Below, piece after piece: positions 47,691 to 58,370 of a stretch of DNA of 64,000 nucleotides. The position numbers and the translations under genes are program-made. The DNA is taken from contig CM042091.1 in NCBI GenBank assembly GCA_023512835.1, positions 5,875,079 through 5,939,078 of the forward strand, given 5' to 3'. Source of the DNA: Taxillus chinensis. Its lineage: Eukaryota > Streptophyta > Magnoliopsida > Santalales > Loranthaceae. The first letter of the stretch is position 1, and each line of letters starts with the position of its first letter. The notes below the pieces were generated by a model. That model worked only from the letters and a program-made list of their open reading frames with translations. It did no database searches and was not told the DNA's origin.

Positions 47691-48519
47691 CGTACTGGGG
47701 TCTGGGCGACGCTTCCACGGATGGTGCTGGGCGACGGATGGTGGTGCTAGGCGACGGGATGGCGTTGGGCGTGCCGCGTGCGACGGGATCGATGAGTGGA
47801 GTATAGCGATGGGCCGATGGCGTTGGGCGTGGCGACGGGGTCAACGAGTGAAGTATAAAAAACTTTATTATCTAATATACAACAAATGTAACAAATAATT
47901 GCAAATTGTTGTGTTTGCTTAGTTTGTATCCTCTTTCCTTTTGTTTTCCGATCTTATCGGTAGATGTAGCTTCTAACTTTCTGTGTTATAACTTGTCCCG
48001 TCTATGAGGCTTCACACGTTGAATCTTGGCTTTGTTAATTTAATACAATGAATTAATTGATGTTAGTAAATGGTCATATCCTATTCATATAACACGTTTA
48101 ATATTGCTCCTCCAAAGTTCTTGTGGATTTTTGTGCATTCAATTCATTGTACTTTAGCATTACCGTATTTTCTTTTTTTTCCATAATCTACGTATGTCCA
48201 TTTTAAGATTATAAGTTATTACACGTGTTAGTTTATATTTCAATAATTTAAACTGTTAGATATATTTTTCTAGTATAGCGTGCAATGCTTCTTTTAATAT
48301 AATCATAAAACAAATGAATGAATAACCTGGTGAGTTTGTGTGCCAGTTATCATTTTAGCCCCTTCTATTTTTTGTCAAGTGCCACTATGAACTAGTCTAA
48401 CATCACCCTTAGTCACTTTCTCACAAAGTGACAACTTTACTTCTATATGCTTTTTGTGCTCATGAAACACCCAAGCGTCACCTGTTCCCGATCCATATGA
48501 ATCTTTAATTGCTGAAAGT
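47691..48519. other. Spacer with a short GC-rich direct repeat
   Basis: GATGGCGTTGGGCGTG followed by GACGGG(A/G)TC(G/A)A and GAGTG(G/A)AGTATA occurs at about 47758-47805 and again at 47817-47859. The rest is AT-rich with no recognised gene. Confidence 0.55.
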
Positions 48520-48670
48520 TGACATTCATCCAAGACTTGCAGCATCCATAGCTTCTCTCCTTATTAATCCAGAATAATTCAATATGAACTTTTCTGAATT
48601 GGCAAAGGGGAAAGGAGGACAATATTGCCCCAAACCCAAAGTAAGCTCATTTTGAGATTATTATCGTCCC
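48520..48670 (+). pseudogene. CNL 3'-end relic
   Basis: TTGACATTCATCCAAGACTTG, followed by GCAAAGGGGAAAGGAGGACAATATTGCCCCAAA with small changes, matches the LTSIPDQ repeat and the terminal FAKGKGRYWPK block of the intact CNL. The reading frame is lost. Confidence 0.65.
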
Positions 48671-49069
48671 TTGAGACAGTAAGTTAATTATATTGCCGAC
48701 AAATAACAATGCAAAAAAAAAAAAAAACTATCTTCTTTCCTTTCTTTCTCCCATTAAAAAACTTGATAATAGAGCTGTTTTCATCCCTCATTTGCTTTTT
48801 TTTTTTTTCACCTCCTTCTGTGATTTTGGTTTACAACTGCACTCCTATTAATTTACATTTTTTCTTCCCCACATTACTTCTATGTTGCAAAGATTAGATC
48901 AAATCTGGAAATGAAACTGCATTTTCTTGTTGGGGCCCATATTGATCGGTCCCCAACTTCAAAAATCTTGTTGATATAATTTATTGTGCGTATAATTCTT
49001 CTTGTTCCTGATTTTTTGGTGTCGAAATGAAGTATTACTGACTGATGAGGGACGTGTGTGGAACTCTGC
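48671..49069. other. Spacer between CNL relics
   Basis: AT-rich with A and T homopolymers near 48714 and 48798. No feature was recognised. Confidence 0.45.
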
Positions 49070-49260
49070 AGGAATTATCAGTTGATGGGGATTGGGGGAT
49101 CAAATATAGTCACTTCCTCAACACCCTCTGTGTCTTGACAGTCCAGGGATGTGCTCAAATGTTTCCTTGACACAAGGAGACTCTGAAGAAGACACAGAAA
49201 GAGAAAAAGACCAAGTGAAGGAGCACCAAGGGCTGCCTCAAGGTGTTGAGCATTTGTATC
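49070..49260 (+). pseudogene. CNL mid-LRR relic
   Basis: The translation GDWGIKYSHFLNTLCVLTVQ followed by GCAQ aligns with IGGLILRKHFLNSLRVLEVDDC of the intact CNL (about 55025-55095). It continues into a Glu/Asp/Lys-rich stretch with EEDTEREKDQVKEHQ, like the acidic insert of the intact gene, then a QGLP(x)GVE-type block. It is frameshifted and short. Confidence 0.7.
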
Positions 49261-51239
49261 CTCCCGGACATGCTCGCCCCTACTCTCTTTGGGCGGTGGA
49301 TATTGGGGATTGCAGATGTCTACATTCTCATGCGTCAATCATCACCATCAAATTTCCCATCTTTCCTCCCCCGCGCCTCTCCAAAAATGAAGCTCTAGGT
49401 TTGTGTGAACCTCTTTCCCTCCTTATCCCTCTCGTCGAAGCTTTTTGAGATTTGATTCCAACCAGCTGATGAAGTTCGGGAGGGACGGGAAACCCGTTTC
49501 CCAGTGACCGTTCGTAGCTCAACGAAATGACTCTCACTTCTTGCCTCGTTCCTCTCCCTCGTCTCATCTCATATCTCACCTTCCTCAGGTAGCTCGCATC
49601 TAATCTTCCAATTTTTCTCATTGCCGATCCGTGTCCTTGGACCAGAGCCAGAACCAGAAGAAGATTGTCATTGCCGTTGACGATCCTTGAATTGATCTCC
49701 AGTTTTCCCTGAATATTTTGTTCCAATTTTCCCCTAATCTTCCAAAAGCCCTAGGTTTTGGCTGTCACAAGCGGATCTGCTTCGAAAAGCCTAGAAATGG
49801 TATGTGATTTCAATTTGATCTCATATTGTAATAATTTTTTAATTGCTATTATGTTTGAGTCGTCCCCATTCATCAGATTGAGCTAAGCTCTCTTCGCTCT
49901 TTGATTCCAGAGAACCTTGTTTCCCAGACGGGAACCCTAAGCTCTATTTGAATCGTTGGGCCATGGAGCAGCGGCAGTAGGTGCAGAAGCAGCGGAGGGA
50001 GTAGTGAGGGAGCTGAGAGGGTGCTTCGGTTTGTTGAAAACAACTAGACAGCCTGCTGAGGATGATGGGTGATCACGAGTCCCAGATGCTGGCTGCTCTT
50101 CGCTCTGACCTGTCCGAGCCCGAATTAGAGTCCGAATTAATTGAGGTCTGAATGTGTGAATGACTGATGCGGCTTTGTTTGAACGGCTGGGACATAGTAG
50201 CAACTAGCAATTTATTATTTTCATGTCGATCGTCAAGGGCAAATTGTGGGTTGGCCACCTCTTCGTAAGATTGAGGCAGGCAGGGGACTGACTGCTACAA
50301 CCCTGGACAGGTTTCCCAATTCTTCTTCTTCTTCTTCTTCTTCTTCTTCTTCTTCTTCTTCTTCTTCTTCTTTTTCTAATTTATTTGTCAAAACTCTTTT
50401 ATCAAAATAAATGTCAAAACTCACAAATTTCTACTGCGTGTTGAAACAATGACCTCGGCGGAATAGAGTTTTGTCTCACATAATATACCAGAAATAGTGA
50501 AGGATTTTCCCTAAAATCTTCGGGATACTCCTCTTATCAATCCTACAAAGTGGTCATTGGGTTCCTGTCACAAAAAATGATTTACAAGTGATAGTGTCAT
50601 CAATCCTACATTAGTGTATAAGTCATTTTGCAAAACCATATTGTCAGGCTGAACCCTCCTCCAATACCATGCCCACATAATCGCAACAGGCAACACTACT
50701 AGGGTGGATGAACGACAGGAGACTGTACAGAAAGATTTTAATAATGAGATAGTGTTAAATTTAGTGTCATAAGCTAGAGATATGGATGAAAATTACTCCA
50801 TTTTCGTGCAAAAAATACTTTAAACTAGAGTAATGGGTTGAAAATTGCTTTATTCAATTTCGAAAGCCCTATCATTGTCTAAATAGTAGCTTTAGCCTTT
50901 AGGCAATGTAGGAGGAAATGCAAAAAAAAATATATTTCAAAACAAATAACGAAACACTGGTAAAACACCAATTTTTTTTTATAAAACCTATTAAACAACA
51001 TGTAAAAACACACTCAATCTCTGTTCTTGTTTGTGCTTATTAAGGCTTTATGCAAGTAATTTTCGGGTATTTACTTTATTTCTATTGTGTGTGTTGGTAA
51101 GTGCATTAGCTTTCCTAATGATACTAGCGTGTTCCAGTGTGCTTGAATTTTTGTTGTGATGTCGAAGCATTACAAAACAAAGGAGAAAATAATTTTTGTT
51201 GTTGTGAATTAATAATGTGATTAATTCATTTATTCTTTA
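49261..51239. other. Mixed spacer with a GC-richer unidentified region
   Basis: 49330-50290 is less AT-rich than its surroundings. It contains CAAAAGCCCTAGGTTTTGGC near 49743, an ATG directly followed by GTATGTG at 49797-49803, and a CCAG acceptor-like site near 49910, so it could be the 5' end of an unrecognised or dead gene. The short frames at 50040-50150 (for example MMGDHESQMLAALRSDLSEP) match nothing I know. A (TTC)n run lies at about 50320-50371. The remainder is AT-rich. Confidence 0.4.
50320..50371. repeat. (TTC)n microsatellite
   Basis: About seventeen consecutive TTC units, giving poly-Glu on the minus strand. There is no evidence that it is coding. Confidence 0.92.
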
Positions 51240-51910
51240 ATCATCGTAGTTAATCCCTTTCATGTCACGTGTGAACATGGAAATAAAGAGCCATTTTTAT
51301 GCGTGCAAGTTCCTTCCATCGCTCTTTCCATCATTCACGCGTTCCCAAATTGTCAAATATGGAAAAGAAAAGAAAAGAAAGAAAGAAACGAGAAGCAGTG
51401 CCGGCCGCTCAATCGTTTATATGGTGTGACTATCAATGCAGGCTTGGCTTGGCAGTGGTGTCCCGTCTGCGGCTGAGGCGATATTGCTCAATAATTATCT
51501 TAATTACATTGGTTAATGAAGAAACAGGATAAAAGAGAAAAATTAAAAAGATAAATTGAACGATCCCACCATCACCGTTTCAACTTTCAATAATAGAAGT
51601 CATCGTCATGGTGTCCACTATTATTATACATCCGTGAGTGACTATTGGTATCACATCAATGGAACAGCCGGGAAGTGGAGTCCAACGCGGCTTCACTTGC
51701 TCCATCCCACCCAAACTATTCAATTCTCTGTCGGTCGGTGACCTTTTCTATTCATTCAATTATTCATTCTTCCACCACACCACAACCATTACTTTCCGAT
51801 TCACAAGCCAAATAGAAATTTCATTTGTTTCCCCAGTTCTCTGCTCTGTTTTTCAAAACCCCCAGCACTCGCACCAAATTAGTAAAACCCAAAGCCGAAA
51901 AATCCAAAAA
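51240..51910 (+). promoter_or_regulatory. CNL upstream block, copy 2 (intact gene)
   Basis: This is the shared module ahead of the intact CNL: TTTCATGTCACGTGTGAACA with CACGTG at about 51267-51272, GGAAATAAAGAGCCAT, TTTCCATCATTCACGCG, CAATGCAGGCTTGGC, CACATCAATGGAACAGCC and CTCCATCCCACCCAAA. The frame stays open across the last 270 bp, but homology with the other copies and the conserved domain start place the real ATG at 51911. Confidence 0.6.
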
Positions 51911-54900
51911 ATGCCAGTCGCGGAGGTTTTTATGGGGGCGTTCTTGCAAGTGCTGTTCGACAGACTGGCTTCTCCCAAGCTGCTTGAATTCGCGACGCGA
52001 GAAGGAATCCGTTCCCGCCTCGACAAGTTGAAAGATAATCTCCATATCATTAACCCCGTGATTACCAGTGCTGAGAATACGTTGGTTCGAGAAGCGGTGG
52101 TTAATGAGTGGTTGGAGGAACTCAGGGACTGGGCTTACGATGCCGATGACTTCTTGGATGAAGTCAACACCAGAGCTATGCAAGAAGAGGAAGAGGAAGA
52201 GGAGGCCAGGCGCAACAACACCAGCAACCCTATTTCTATCTCTAGTTGGGTCAGTGATCTTGCTTCTGGTTTCAATTCTGGAAACTATTCAAAGAACGTG
52301 GATGAGCTCAACAGTCGTTTGGACGCTATTTATAATCGGATGGAAAAGATGCGTAAACTCATGAAGATGACACCCACTGACAATACATCCACACCACCGG
52401 CAAAAGGGCAAAGACCATCGGAAACCACCGCTCATGAGTTCGATGCACGGGTGTTTGGAAGGGAGGAAGAGAAGGAAAGGATAATTGAACAGTTAAAAAG
52501 CAGCAGGGGCGCAAATGTGGAGGTGATTCCCATTGTTGGCATGCCAGGCATTGGCAAGACAACGTTGGCTCGCCATGTCTACGAATCCGTGCAGCAGCAG
52601 GAGCCGCTGCTTTTTGATATCAAAGCCTGGGTATGCGTATCAGACGATTATGATGTAAACAGAATCACCAGGGATATTCTTGAGTCATTCACTTCCCGAA
52701 CCTACGAATGGAGGGGACTGAATCAACTTCAATCTAAACTAAAGGAAGTTGTAGGAGGAAAAAGGTTCCTACTTGTATTGGACGATGTGTGGAGCAGGAA
52801 CTACTTCGATGATTGGGCCCCTCTTCGATCCCCATTTGGAGTGGGAGCACCGGGGAGTAAAATATTAGTCACAACTCGAGACCTCCGAGTGGCTTCCATG
52901 ATGCAAACTGATGATCAGGGGAAAATTCATAGCCTGGGAATCTTACTTGACAACGATTGTTGGTCAGTATTTTTGCAACATGTAGTTGATGAAACAAATT
53001 CCGTTTTCAAATCGGAAGCAGGGCGTTTCCGTGACAAAATTTTGGACAAGTGCAAAGGCCTTCCGCTGACTGCTAAATTACTTGCTGGGCTTTTGCGGGG
53101 TGAAAGACCAGGCCAGGGTTGGGAGGCTATATTAAACAGTAGCATCTGGGATGTTGAGTTTCCGGGAAGAAAGGGATATTCTATGCCTCCAGGTGTAATG
53201 TTGAGTTACTTTCATCTTCCACCGCACTTGAAACCTTGTTTTTCCTATTGCTCTGTGTTCCCAGAGGACCATGAATTTGGTGAAGAGGAGGTCGTGCTGA
53301 TGTGGATAGCTCAAGGTTTAGTTTTGGCAGAAGGAGGTGAACAAGTAGAGGTGACGGGTGCTAACTATTTTCGTGAATTAGTGTCTCGATCGCTTTTCCA
53401 ACCGGCGCCCAATAAGCTGTCCTCCTTTCCTGACCATTCGCCCCGATTTCTCATGCACGACTTGATTACTAATATGGCTGAAATGGTAGCGGGTAAGTCA
53501 TGTTTGAAGCTTGATGGAGTTCCTAAAATAGATAGCAGCTGCGTAAAAGCTCGTTATTCGTCGTATCGCAATTTTAGTGGACTCAAAACGGAATTTGAGG
53601 CCTTTGAAAGGACAATATATTTGCGGGCATTCCGATTATTTGGTGGGAAGAATATAATTACTCGTTATGTTCCACTCGAATTGTTGATGAAATTAAAATA
53701 TCTTCGGGTGCTTTGCTTAAGTTGCTATTCTGTTAGTGAACTTCCAGAAGACATAGGTGATTTAATACATCTAAGGCTTGTTGACCTTTCTTACACTCAT
53801 ATTAGAGAATTTCCAGAATCAACAGGCAGCCTTTATAATTTGCTGGCCTTGAGATTACAATGGTGTCGGAGACTTACCAAACTGCCCGCTCAAATGAGTA
53901 AGCTTGTAAATTTAAGGAATCTTGATTGCTCTTTTCCAAATAAATTGGTAGATATGCCGGTGGAAATGGGCAAACTTACTAGCCTTCAAAAGCTGTCTGA
54001 TTACATTGTAGGCAAAGGGTTGGGGCAAGGCGTTGGTCAATTGAAGGGTCTATCACATCTAAAAGGTAGTATCTCTATTTCATTTCTTGAAAACATTCGC
54101 GATTCTAAAGAGGCAAGGGAAGCCAATTTAATGGGTAAAGAAGGCCTACAGTCATTGGAATTAAAGTGGAATTTAATGCGGAATTCTGATCACGGTGATT
54201 TACAAGGCAGAGTCTTTGCGGAGTTGCAACCACACAAATATTTGGAAAAATTATTTATCTATGGCTACAGTGGTCTTTCGTTCCCTGGTTGGATTGGGGA
54301 TAATAGGTTCTCAAAAATGAGGGTGATAAAGTTAGTGGGTTGTAAAAATTGCACCTCATTGCCACCCCTTGGAAAGCTACCGGGTTTGGAACAAATTCGA
54401 ATTGAAAGTATGGATGGTATAGTGCGCGTGGGGGAGGAATTTTATGGGAAGGATAGAGAAGCTTTTCCATTCTTGAAGATTTTGGATTTTTGGAATATGC
54501 AGAATTGGTCTCACTGGTCGCATCCTGCTGGTGGTAGCTGTCATTTTGCTTCTTTGCAAGAATTTCATGTTAGCGATTGTCCAAGATTATCGTTGTTCTT
54601 ACCAGATGTTATCAATGTACAAAAATTAAAAGTTAGAAAATGTGATAGATTGTTGGTTGCATTTCCGAGGCAGTCTTTCTTAGAGATGGATATTCGAGAG
54701 TGCAAATTGAAGTTGATGGAGCGTTTAAAGAAAGATGGAGATGCAAGTCAATTGCTGCCGTCAGTAGCTAGCAAATTGATAATCGAGAGGGTGGATGTGG
54801 TAGAAGCTGTTGAATCTGCAAGGACGAGAATGAATATTACTAGTAATAAATATGTTGTGGGGGCTCTTCACGAAATGATGATGCTTGGCTCCCTCACAGC

Positions 54901-56728
54901 CTTGGGGATCGCAAGCATTCCAAAGCTCACGCATCTTCCGGGAGTAGTTCTACAGGGGCTGCCGAAACTTGTAACACTGAAGATTTCTTGGTGTCAAGAA
55001 CTGACATCATTGTGGAAGATGGATGAAATTGGGGGATTAATTTTACGGAAACACTTTCTCAACTCCCTCCGTGTATTGGAGGTGGATGATTGCCGCCAAC
55101 TTGGTTGCTTAGTAACACAAGGCGGTGAAGAAGACGACACGGACAGAGACACAGACATATCAGAAGAAAAAGAAGAAGAGAAGCGGGGGAAGCAACAATG
55201 TCTGGGGTTGCCTTGCGGGCTTGAGACATTGAGGTTAGTGGGATGTTTCCAGCTGGAGAAGCTTCCGAATGACTTGCACAACCTCACCTCTCTTCGGAAG
55301 CTGCAAATCTTGCAATGCCACAAGCTGGAGAAGGTGCCGAGTGAGTTGCACAAGCTCACCTCTCTTTCGGAGCTGGTAATCTTGGGTTGTAACAAGCTGG
55401 AGAAGCTATCGAGTGAGTTGCAAAACCTCACCTCTCTTTCGGAGCTGGTGATCTCGGATTGTAACAAGCTGGAGAAGTTGCCGAGTGACTTGCACAACCT
55501 CACCTCTCTTTCGGTGCTGGTAATCTCGCTTTGTCGCGAGCTGGAGAAGCTGCCGGGTGACTTGCACAACCTCAGGACTCTTTCGGGGCTGAAAATCTCG
55601 CTTGTTCGCCAACCGGGGGCGGGCATGCTGCCGAGTCACATGAACAACCTCGCCTTTCTTTCATTGGACGAGCCGGTTTTCAAGCTGGAGAAACCGGCGA
55701 GTGAGTTGCACAAACTCACCTCTGTTTCCGAGGTGGAAATCTGGGGTTGTGACATGCTGCAGAAGCTGCCGAGTGACTTGCACAACCTCACCTCTCTTTC
55801 GGAGCTGGAAATCCGGGATTGTGACATGCTGGAGAAGCTGCCGGGTGACTGGCACAACCTCACCTCTCTTCGGAGGCTGCATATCAGGAATTGCAGGAGG
55901 CTGTCTTGTCTCTCGGAGATGGGTTTCCCATCCACCATGGAATCATTGGTTATCTCGGAATGCGAATTGCTGACGTGCCTATCACCATCACTATCATCAT
56001 CCTCGCACTCGCTTAAACGCTTGGAGATAAGTAATTGTAAGAATCTGGAGTCATTAGTAGCCACTGCAGACTCCTTCCCCTCCCTTGAATCATTACGAAT
56101 AGAGTTTTCTCCAAAACTGAAATCCCTGCCGGAGGGCATACACCGGTGTCTCAAGGTTATGACGATAAAAGGCTGCCAGAATCTGGCATACTCTGTCCAC
56201 CATCTCCCGGTTCTTGAAACTTTGTATATTTGGGGTTCGCCTGCCGATTTTCGCAACTTTCGAGAAGTTCACCTTGCCGATTTTCTGATATTCAGTGTTC
56301 CGTTGCCTTCCTCCTTAACTACTCTAAGTATATCTAATTTCAAAAACTTATCCCCGGAGGCCTTTCAAAACCTCACCTCTCTCCAATGCCTTTCTATCTC
56401 GGATTGCTCAGAGTTGACCTCCATCCCAGACCAGTTGCTGCCTCCATCGCTTCGCGAGTTACGTATCTCGAATTGCCCAGGTTTGACATCCATCCCAGAC
56501 CAGTTGCTGCCTCCATCATCGCTTCGCACGATAAATATCTGGGGTTGCCCAGGTTTGACATCCATCCCACACCAGTTGCTGCCTCCATCGCTTTGCAAGT
56601 TACACATCAGTGGTTGTACGCTCTTGGCTCCTGATTTCGCAAAGGGGAAAGGACGATATTGGCCCAAAGTCAAGTTCATTCCTGATGTCCAGATCAATCA
56701 TCGTTCCATATTTGAGGAAGTAGAATGA
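51911..56728 (+). CDS. CC-NB-ARC-LRR (CNL) immune receptor, single exon, 1605 aa
   Basis: The start is set by homology with the other copies (M-x-VAEVF). An Rx-type coiled coil spans residues 1 to about 115 with WAYDADDFLDEV. NB-ARC: P-loop GMPGIGKTT at about 210, kinase-2 FLLVLDDVW near 286, GSKILVTTRD, GLPLTAKLL near 384, CFSYCSVFPEDHEF, and LMHDL (MHD) near 514. Leucine-rich repeats run from about 560 to the end, interrupted by an acidic stretch (EEDDTDRDTD...EEKEEEKRGK) near 1073-1096. They include nine 24-residue units of the type LEKLPSDLHNLTSLSELxIxxC (72-bp period) and several GLTSIPDQLLPPSL units. All nucleotide-binding motifs are intact. Plant CNLs are intracellular receptors that detect pathogen effectors and trigger cell death; the ligand is unknown here. 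It is longer than most CNLs because of the expanded LRR. Being within a cluster of related fragments suggests recurrent duplication and exchange. Confidence 0.95.
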   Translation: MPVAEVFMGAFLQVLFDRLASPKLLEFATREGIRSRLDKLKDNLHIINPVITSAENTLVREAVVNEWLEELRDWAYDADDFLDEVNTRAMQEEEEEEEARRNNTSNPISISSWVSDLASGFNSGNYSKNVDELNSRLDAIYNRMEKMRKLMKMTPTDNTSTPPAKGQRPSETTAHEFDARVFGREEEKERIIEQLKSSRGANVEVIPIVGMPGIGKTTLARHVYESVQQQEPLLFDIKAWVCVSDDYDVNRITRDILESFTSRTYEWRGLNQLQSKLKEVVGGKRFLLVLDDVWSRNYFDDWAPLRSPFGVGAPGSKILVTTRDLRVASMMQTDDQGKIHSLGILLDNDCWSVFLQHVVDETNSVFKSEAGRFRDKILDKCKGLPLTAKLLAGLLRGERPGQGWEAILNSSIWDVEFPGRKGYSMPPGVMLSYFHLPPHLKPCFSYCSVFPEDHEFGEEEVVLMWIAQGLVLAEGGEQVEVTGANYFRELVSRSLFQPAPNKLSSFPDHSPRFLMHDLITNMAEMVAGKSCLKLDGVPKIDSSCVKARYSSYRNFSGLKTEFEAFERTIYLRAFRLFGGKNIITRYVPLELLMKLKYLRVLCLSCYSVSELPEDIGDLIHLRLVDLSYTHIREFPESTGSLYNLLALRLQWCRRLTKLPAQMSKLVNLRNLDCSFPNKLVDMPVEMGKLTSLQKLSDYIVGKGLGQGVGQLKGLSHLKGSISISFLENIRDSKEAREANLMGKEGLQSLELKWNLMRNSDHGDLQGRVFAELQPHKYLEKLFIYGYSGLSFPGWIGDNRFSKMRVIKLVGCKNCTSLPPLGKLPGLEQIRIESMDGIVRVGEEFYGKDREAFPFLKILDFWNMQNWSHWSHPAGGSCHFASLQEFHVSDCPRLSLFLPDVINVQKLKVRKCDRLLVAFPRQSFLEMDIRECKLKLMERLKKDGDASQLLPSVASKLIIERVDVVEAVESARTRMNITSNKYVVGALHEMMMLGSLTALGIASIPKLTHLPGVVLQGLPKLVTLKISWCQELTSLWKMDEIGGLILRKHFLNSLRVLEVDDCRQLGCLVTQGGEEDDTDRDTDISEEKEEEKRGKQQCLGLPCGLETLRLVGCFQLEKLPNDLHNLTSLRKLQILQCHKLEKVPSELHKLTSLSELVILGCNKLEKLSSELQNLTSLSELVISDCNKLEKLPSDLHNLTSLSVLVISLCRELEKLPGDLHNLRTLSGLKISLVRQPGAGMLPSHMNNLAFLSLDEPVFKLEKPASELHKLTSVSEVEIWGCDMLQKLPSDLHNLTSLSELEIRDCDMLEKLPGDWHNLTSLRRLHIRNCRRLSCLSEMGFPSTMESLVISECELLTCLSPSLSSSSHSLKRLEISNCKNLESLVATADSFPSLESLRIEFSPKLKSLPEGIHRCLKVMTIKGCQNLAYSVHHLPVLETLYIWGSPADFRNFREVHLADFLIFSVPLPSSLTTLSISNFKNLSPEAFQNLTSLQCLSISDCSELTSIPDQLLPPSLRELRISNCPGLTSIPDQLLPPSSLRTINIWGCPGLTSIPHQLLPPSLCKLHISGCTLLAPDFAKGKGRYWPKVKFIPDVQINHRSIFEEVE
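55230..55900 (+). repeat. 72-bp tandem LRR units inside the CNL
   Basis: The TTGCACAACCTCACC-like landmark falls at 55274, 55346, 55418, 55490, 55562, about 55640 (shifted by 6), 55706, 55778 and 55850. That is nine units with a 72-bp period, coding 24-residue LRRs that differ by few substitutions. High similarity between neighbours suggests recent intragenic expansion. Confidence 0.93.
56410..56625 (+). repeat. 69-72-bp terminal LRR units of the CNL
   Basis: The landmark TTGAC(C/A)TCCATCCCA recurs at 56414, 56483 and 56555, coding LTSIP(D/H)QLLPPSL units near the C-terminus. The same array occurs in the pseudogene at 43435-43550. Confidence 0.9.
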
Positions 56729-57120
56729 AAGCGATTCATTCAACCGAGGGTATGTCTGTCACTTTTTATTACCGCCAATAAACAAGAAATTATTATTAAT
56801 GCCTTCAGTTTTGTTTTCCTCACTTTCTCTTTCTCACACAAATCGTTTTTAGAAATTTAGAATATTAGATTTACAGGTTTTCTGCGCTTTTCCTTTTGTG
56901 ACAATTTCCTTCGAAAACTCCATAGATGGGCTGTTATTTCATCACGTAATATTATTATGCACTCTTTGTTATATAGTCTGTTATGACCAACTTAGATATT
57001 TCTGAATTTAATTATTAGTTGGTTGTTATTGATATTTCCAGGGTAGGAAGAAATTGTTGTTGATGGGATTGAATTGTGGAATTGCGATGTTAATGTTGAT
57101 GGTGGCACTACACGGTGACG
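56729..57120. repeat. CNL 3'-flank copy 2
   Basis: The flank of the intact gene, shared with 43686-44031 and about 58391-58740: GAATGAAAGCGATTCATTCAA, ATGCCTTCAGTTTTGTTTTCC, GGGCTGTTATTTCATCACG, TATGACCAACTTAGATATTTC, AGGAAGAAATTGTTGTTGATGG. Confidence 0.85.
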
Positions 57121-57389
57121 ACGGTAATATTTCCTACATTTCTTAATTAGTTAAAAGTTTGTCATTGCCAAATCCATGCAATTTATTTATGCTCAAGTCA
57201 TTTTGATCTTTTTTTTAATGAACTTTGATATTTGCATCAACCATGCATACACCAGAAATCATATTGCATAATTTTCTAAAATTGATGTTTTCCTGAATCC
57301 GGTAGAATGGCGCCCATCCATACGAAGGTGTGGGTGAAATGGTGGCATTGAAAAGAATTCTTACAACTAGCATCCAAAACTTGTTAACC

Positions 57390-57960
57390 GTTCTAGAACT
57401 TATATTAGAGAATTGCCAGAATCAATTATAATTTGCTGGCGTTGAGATTACGTGGGTGTCAAAGCCTTAGGACACTGCCCGCTCAAATGGGGAAGTTAGT
57501 AAATTTAAGGAATGTTGATTGCTCTGATTCAAATGATTTGGTAGCTATGCCGGCTGAAATGGGCAAAACTCAGAGCATCCATATATGATCCTTTAAAAAT
57601 GTTTTCTTTAAATTTTTTTTAAAATATCCTCTTTAAACTCTAAAATTTAAAAAATAAAAATAAATATGTGCTACTATTTATCTTTTAATTTTATTATATT
57701 TTTTTGATTTTTTTGATTTTTATAATAAATATAAGAAATAAAATATTAAATAAAAATATATAATTTTAAAAAAATAAAAATAGAGATAAAGAATGAAATG
57801 TGAATGATAAATAAGATGTATCAAATAATTTATTATTTATTCTCTAAAATAGAGATTATAGAGCTAGTGTGGATGTTTTTATTAGACTTTAAAAGCTGTC
57901 TAATTTTGTTGTAGGCAAAGGATTGAAACATGGCATTGGTCAATTGAAGGATTGCAGTAG
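57390..57960 (+). pseudogene. CNL first-LRR relic A, split by a MITE
   Basis: The translation reads TYIRELPESI, YNLLALRLRGCQSL, LPAQMGKLVNLRNVDCS and LVAMPAEMGK, the region just after NB-ARC in the CNLs (about 53795-53975 in the intact gene). A MITE interrupts it at 57573-57878, after which it resumes as KLSNFVVGKGLKHGIGQLKD (to about 57950). It lacks the domains on both sides. Confidence 0.85.
57573..57878. mobile_element. Tourist-like MITE (GAGCATCCA family) inserted in a CNL relic
   Basis: The 306-bp AT-rich element starts GAGCATCCATATATG and ends AGTGTGGATGTTT (reverse complement AAACATCCACACT). The tandem sister relic has the uninterrupted sequence GGGCAAAACTTACTAGGCTC at 59213-59232, so the insertion point is a TTA; the left copy of the duplication is now TCA. 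The terminal sequence matches the 35.8-kb element. Confidence 0.85.
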
Positions 57961-58370
57961 GGCATTGATGGAGATTATGGAGAGTGAGATGTGTGTTTAA
58001 TGTCTTTCTTTATAGGTCCTAGAAGAGGCAGGAGATCACACCATTTTGGGAGCAGGAGCATCTCCTTTCTATTTGGCTTTCTTTATTTGAAGTTTACTGT
58101 ATAAATGTGTTGTAATATTTTGATATTGAGATTCATGTATACATTTAATAACTTATATCAGACGCTTTGTTTTAGGGCTGGTGACCTAATTTTTATGTCA
58201 TGCATTGATATATATATGTCGAGTGCTGGTTGTATTGTTTGTACATCATGGAACGTGTTTGTGATACGTGGGTAACACTTTTATGGAAGCCCATTTAGGC
58301 GGCCAACTATCAATTCTTCGTTCTCTTAGGTGTGAGGCATGAGGAATCCCTAATTAATTTTTCTATGTTG
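57961..58370. other. Spacer between the two tandem CNL relic blocks
   Basis: No coding region was recognised. A weak gene-tail-like stretch (TTTATAGGTCCTAGAAGAGGC, then T-rich sequence with several AATATTTT words) lies at 58010-58160 but matches nothing known. Confidence 0.4.

Noticed and set aside
47691..47806. GC-rich extension of the LRR fragment frame (to 140 residues)
   Set aside because: After SYHSNLRSD the frame enters short GC-rich direct repeats with no LRR pattern, so the extension is not receptor sequence.
51638..51910. 91 extra codons at the N-terminus of the intact CNL
   Set aside because: The stretch aligns with non-coding leader of the other copies, in which the frame is not conserved; the Rx_N domain begins at the ATG at 51911.
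54994..55626. 210-residue minus-strand frame with repeated LCNSLGSFSSL-like units
   Set aside because: It is the antisense image of the 72-bp LRR array; the periodicity, which preserves frame on both strands, explains its openness.
55230..55900. CRISPR-like regular repeats
   Set aside because: The regular 72-bp period is coding LRR sequence in a plant gene, with no spacer structure.
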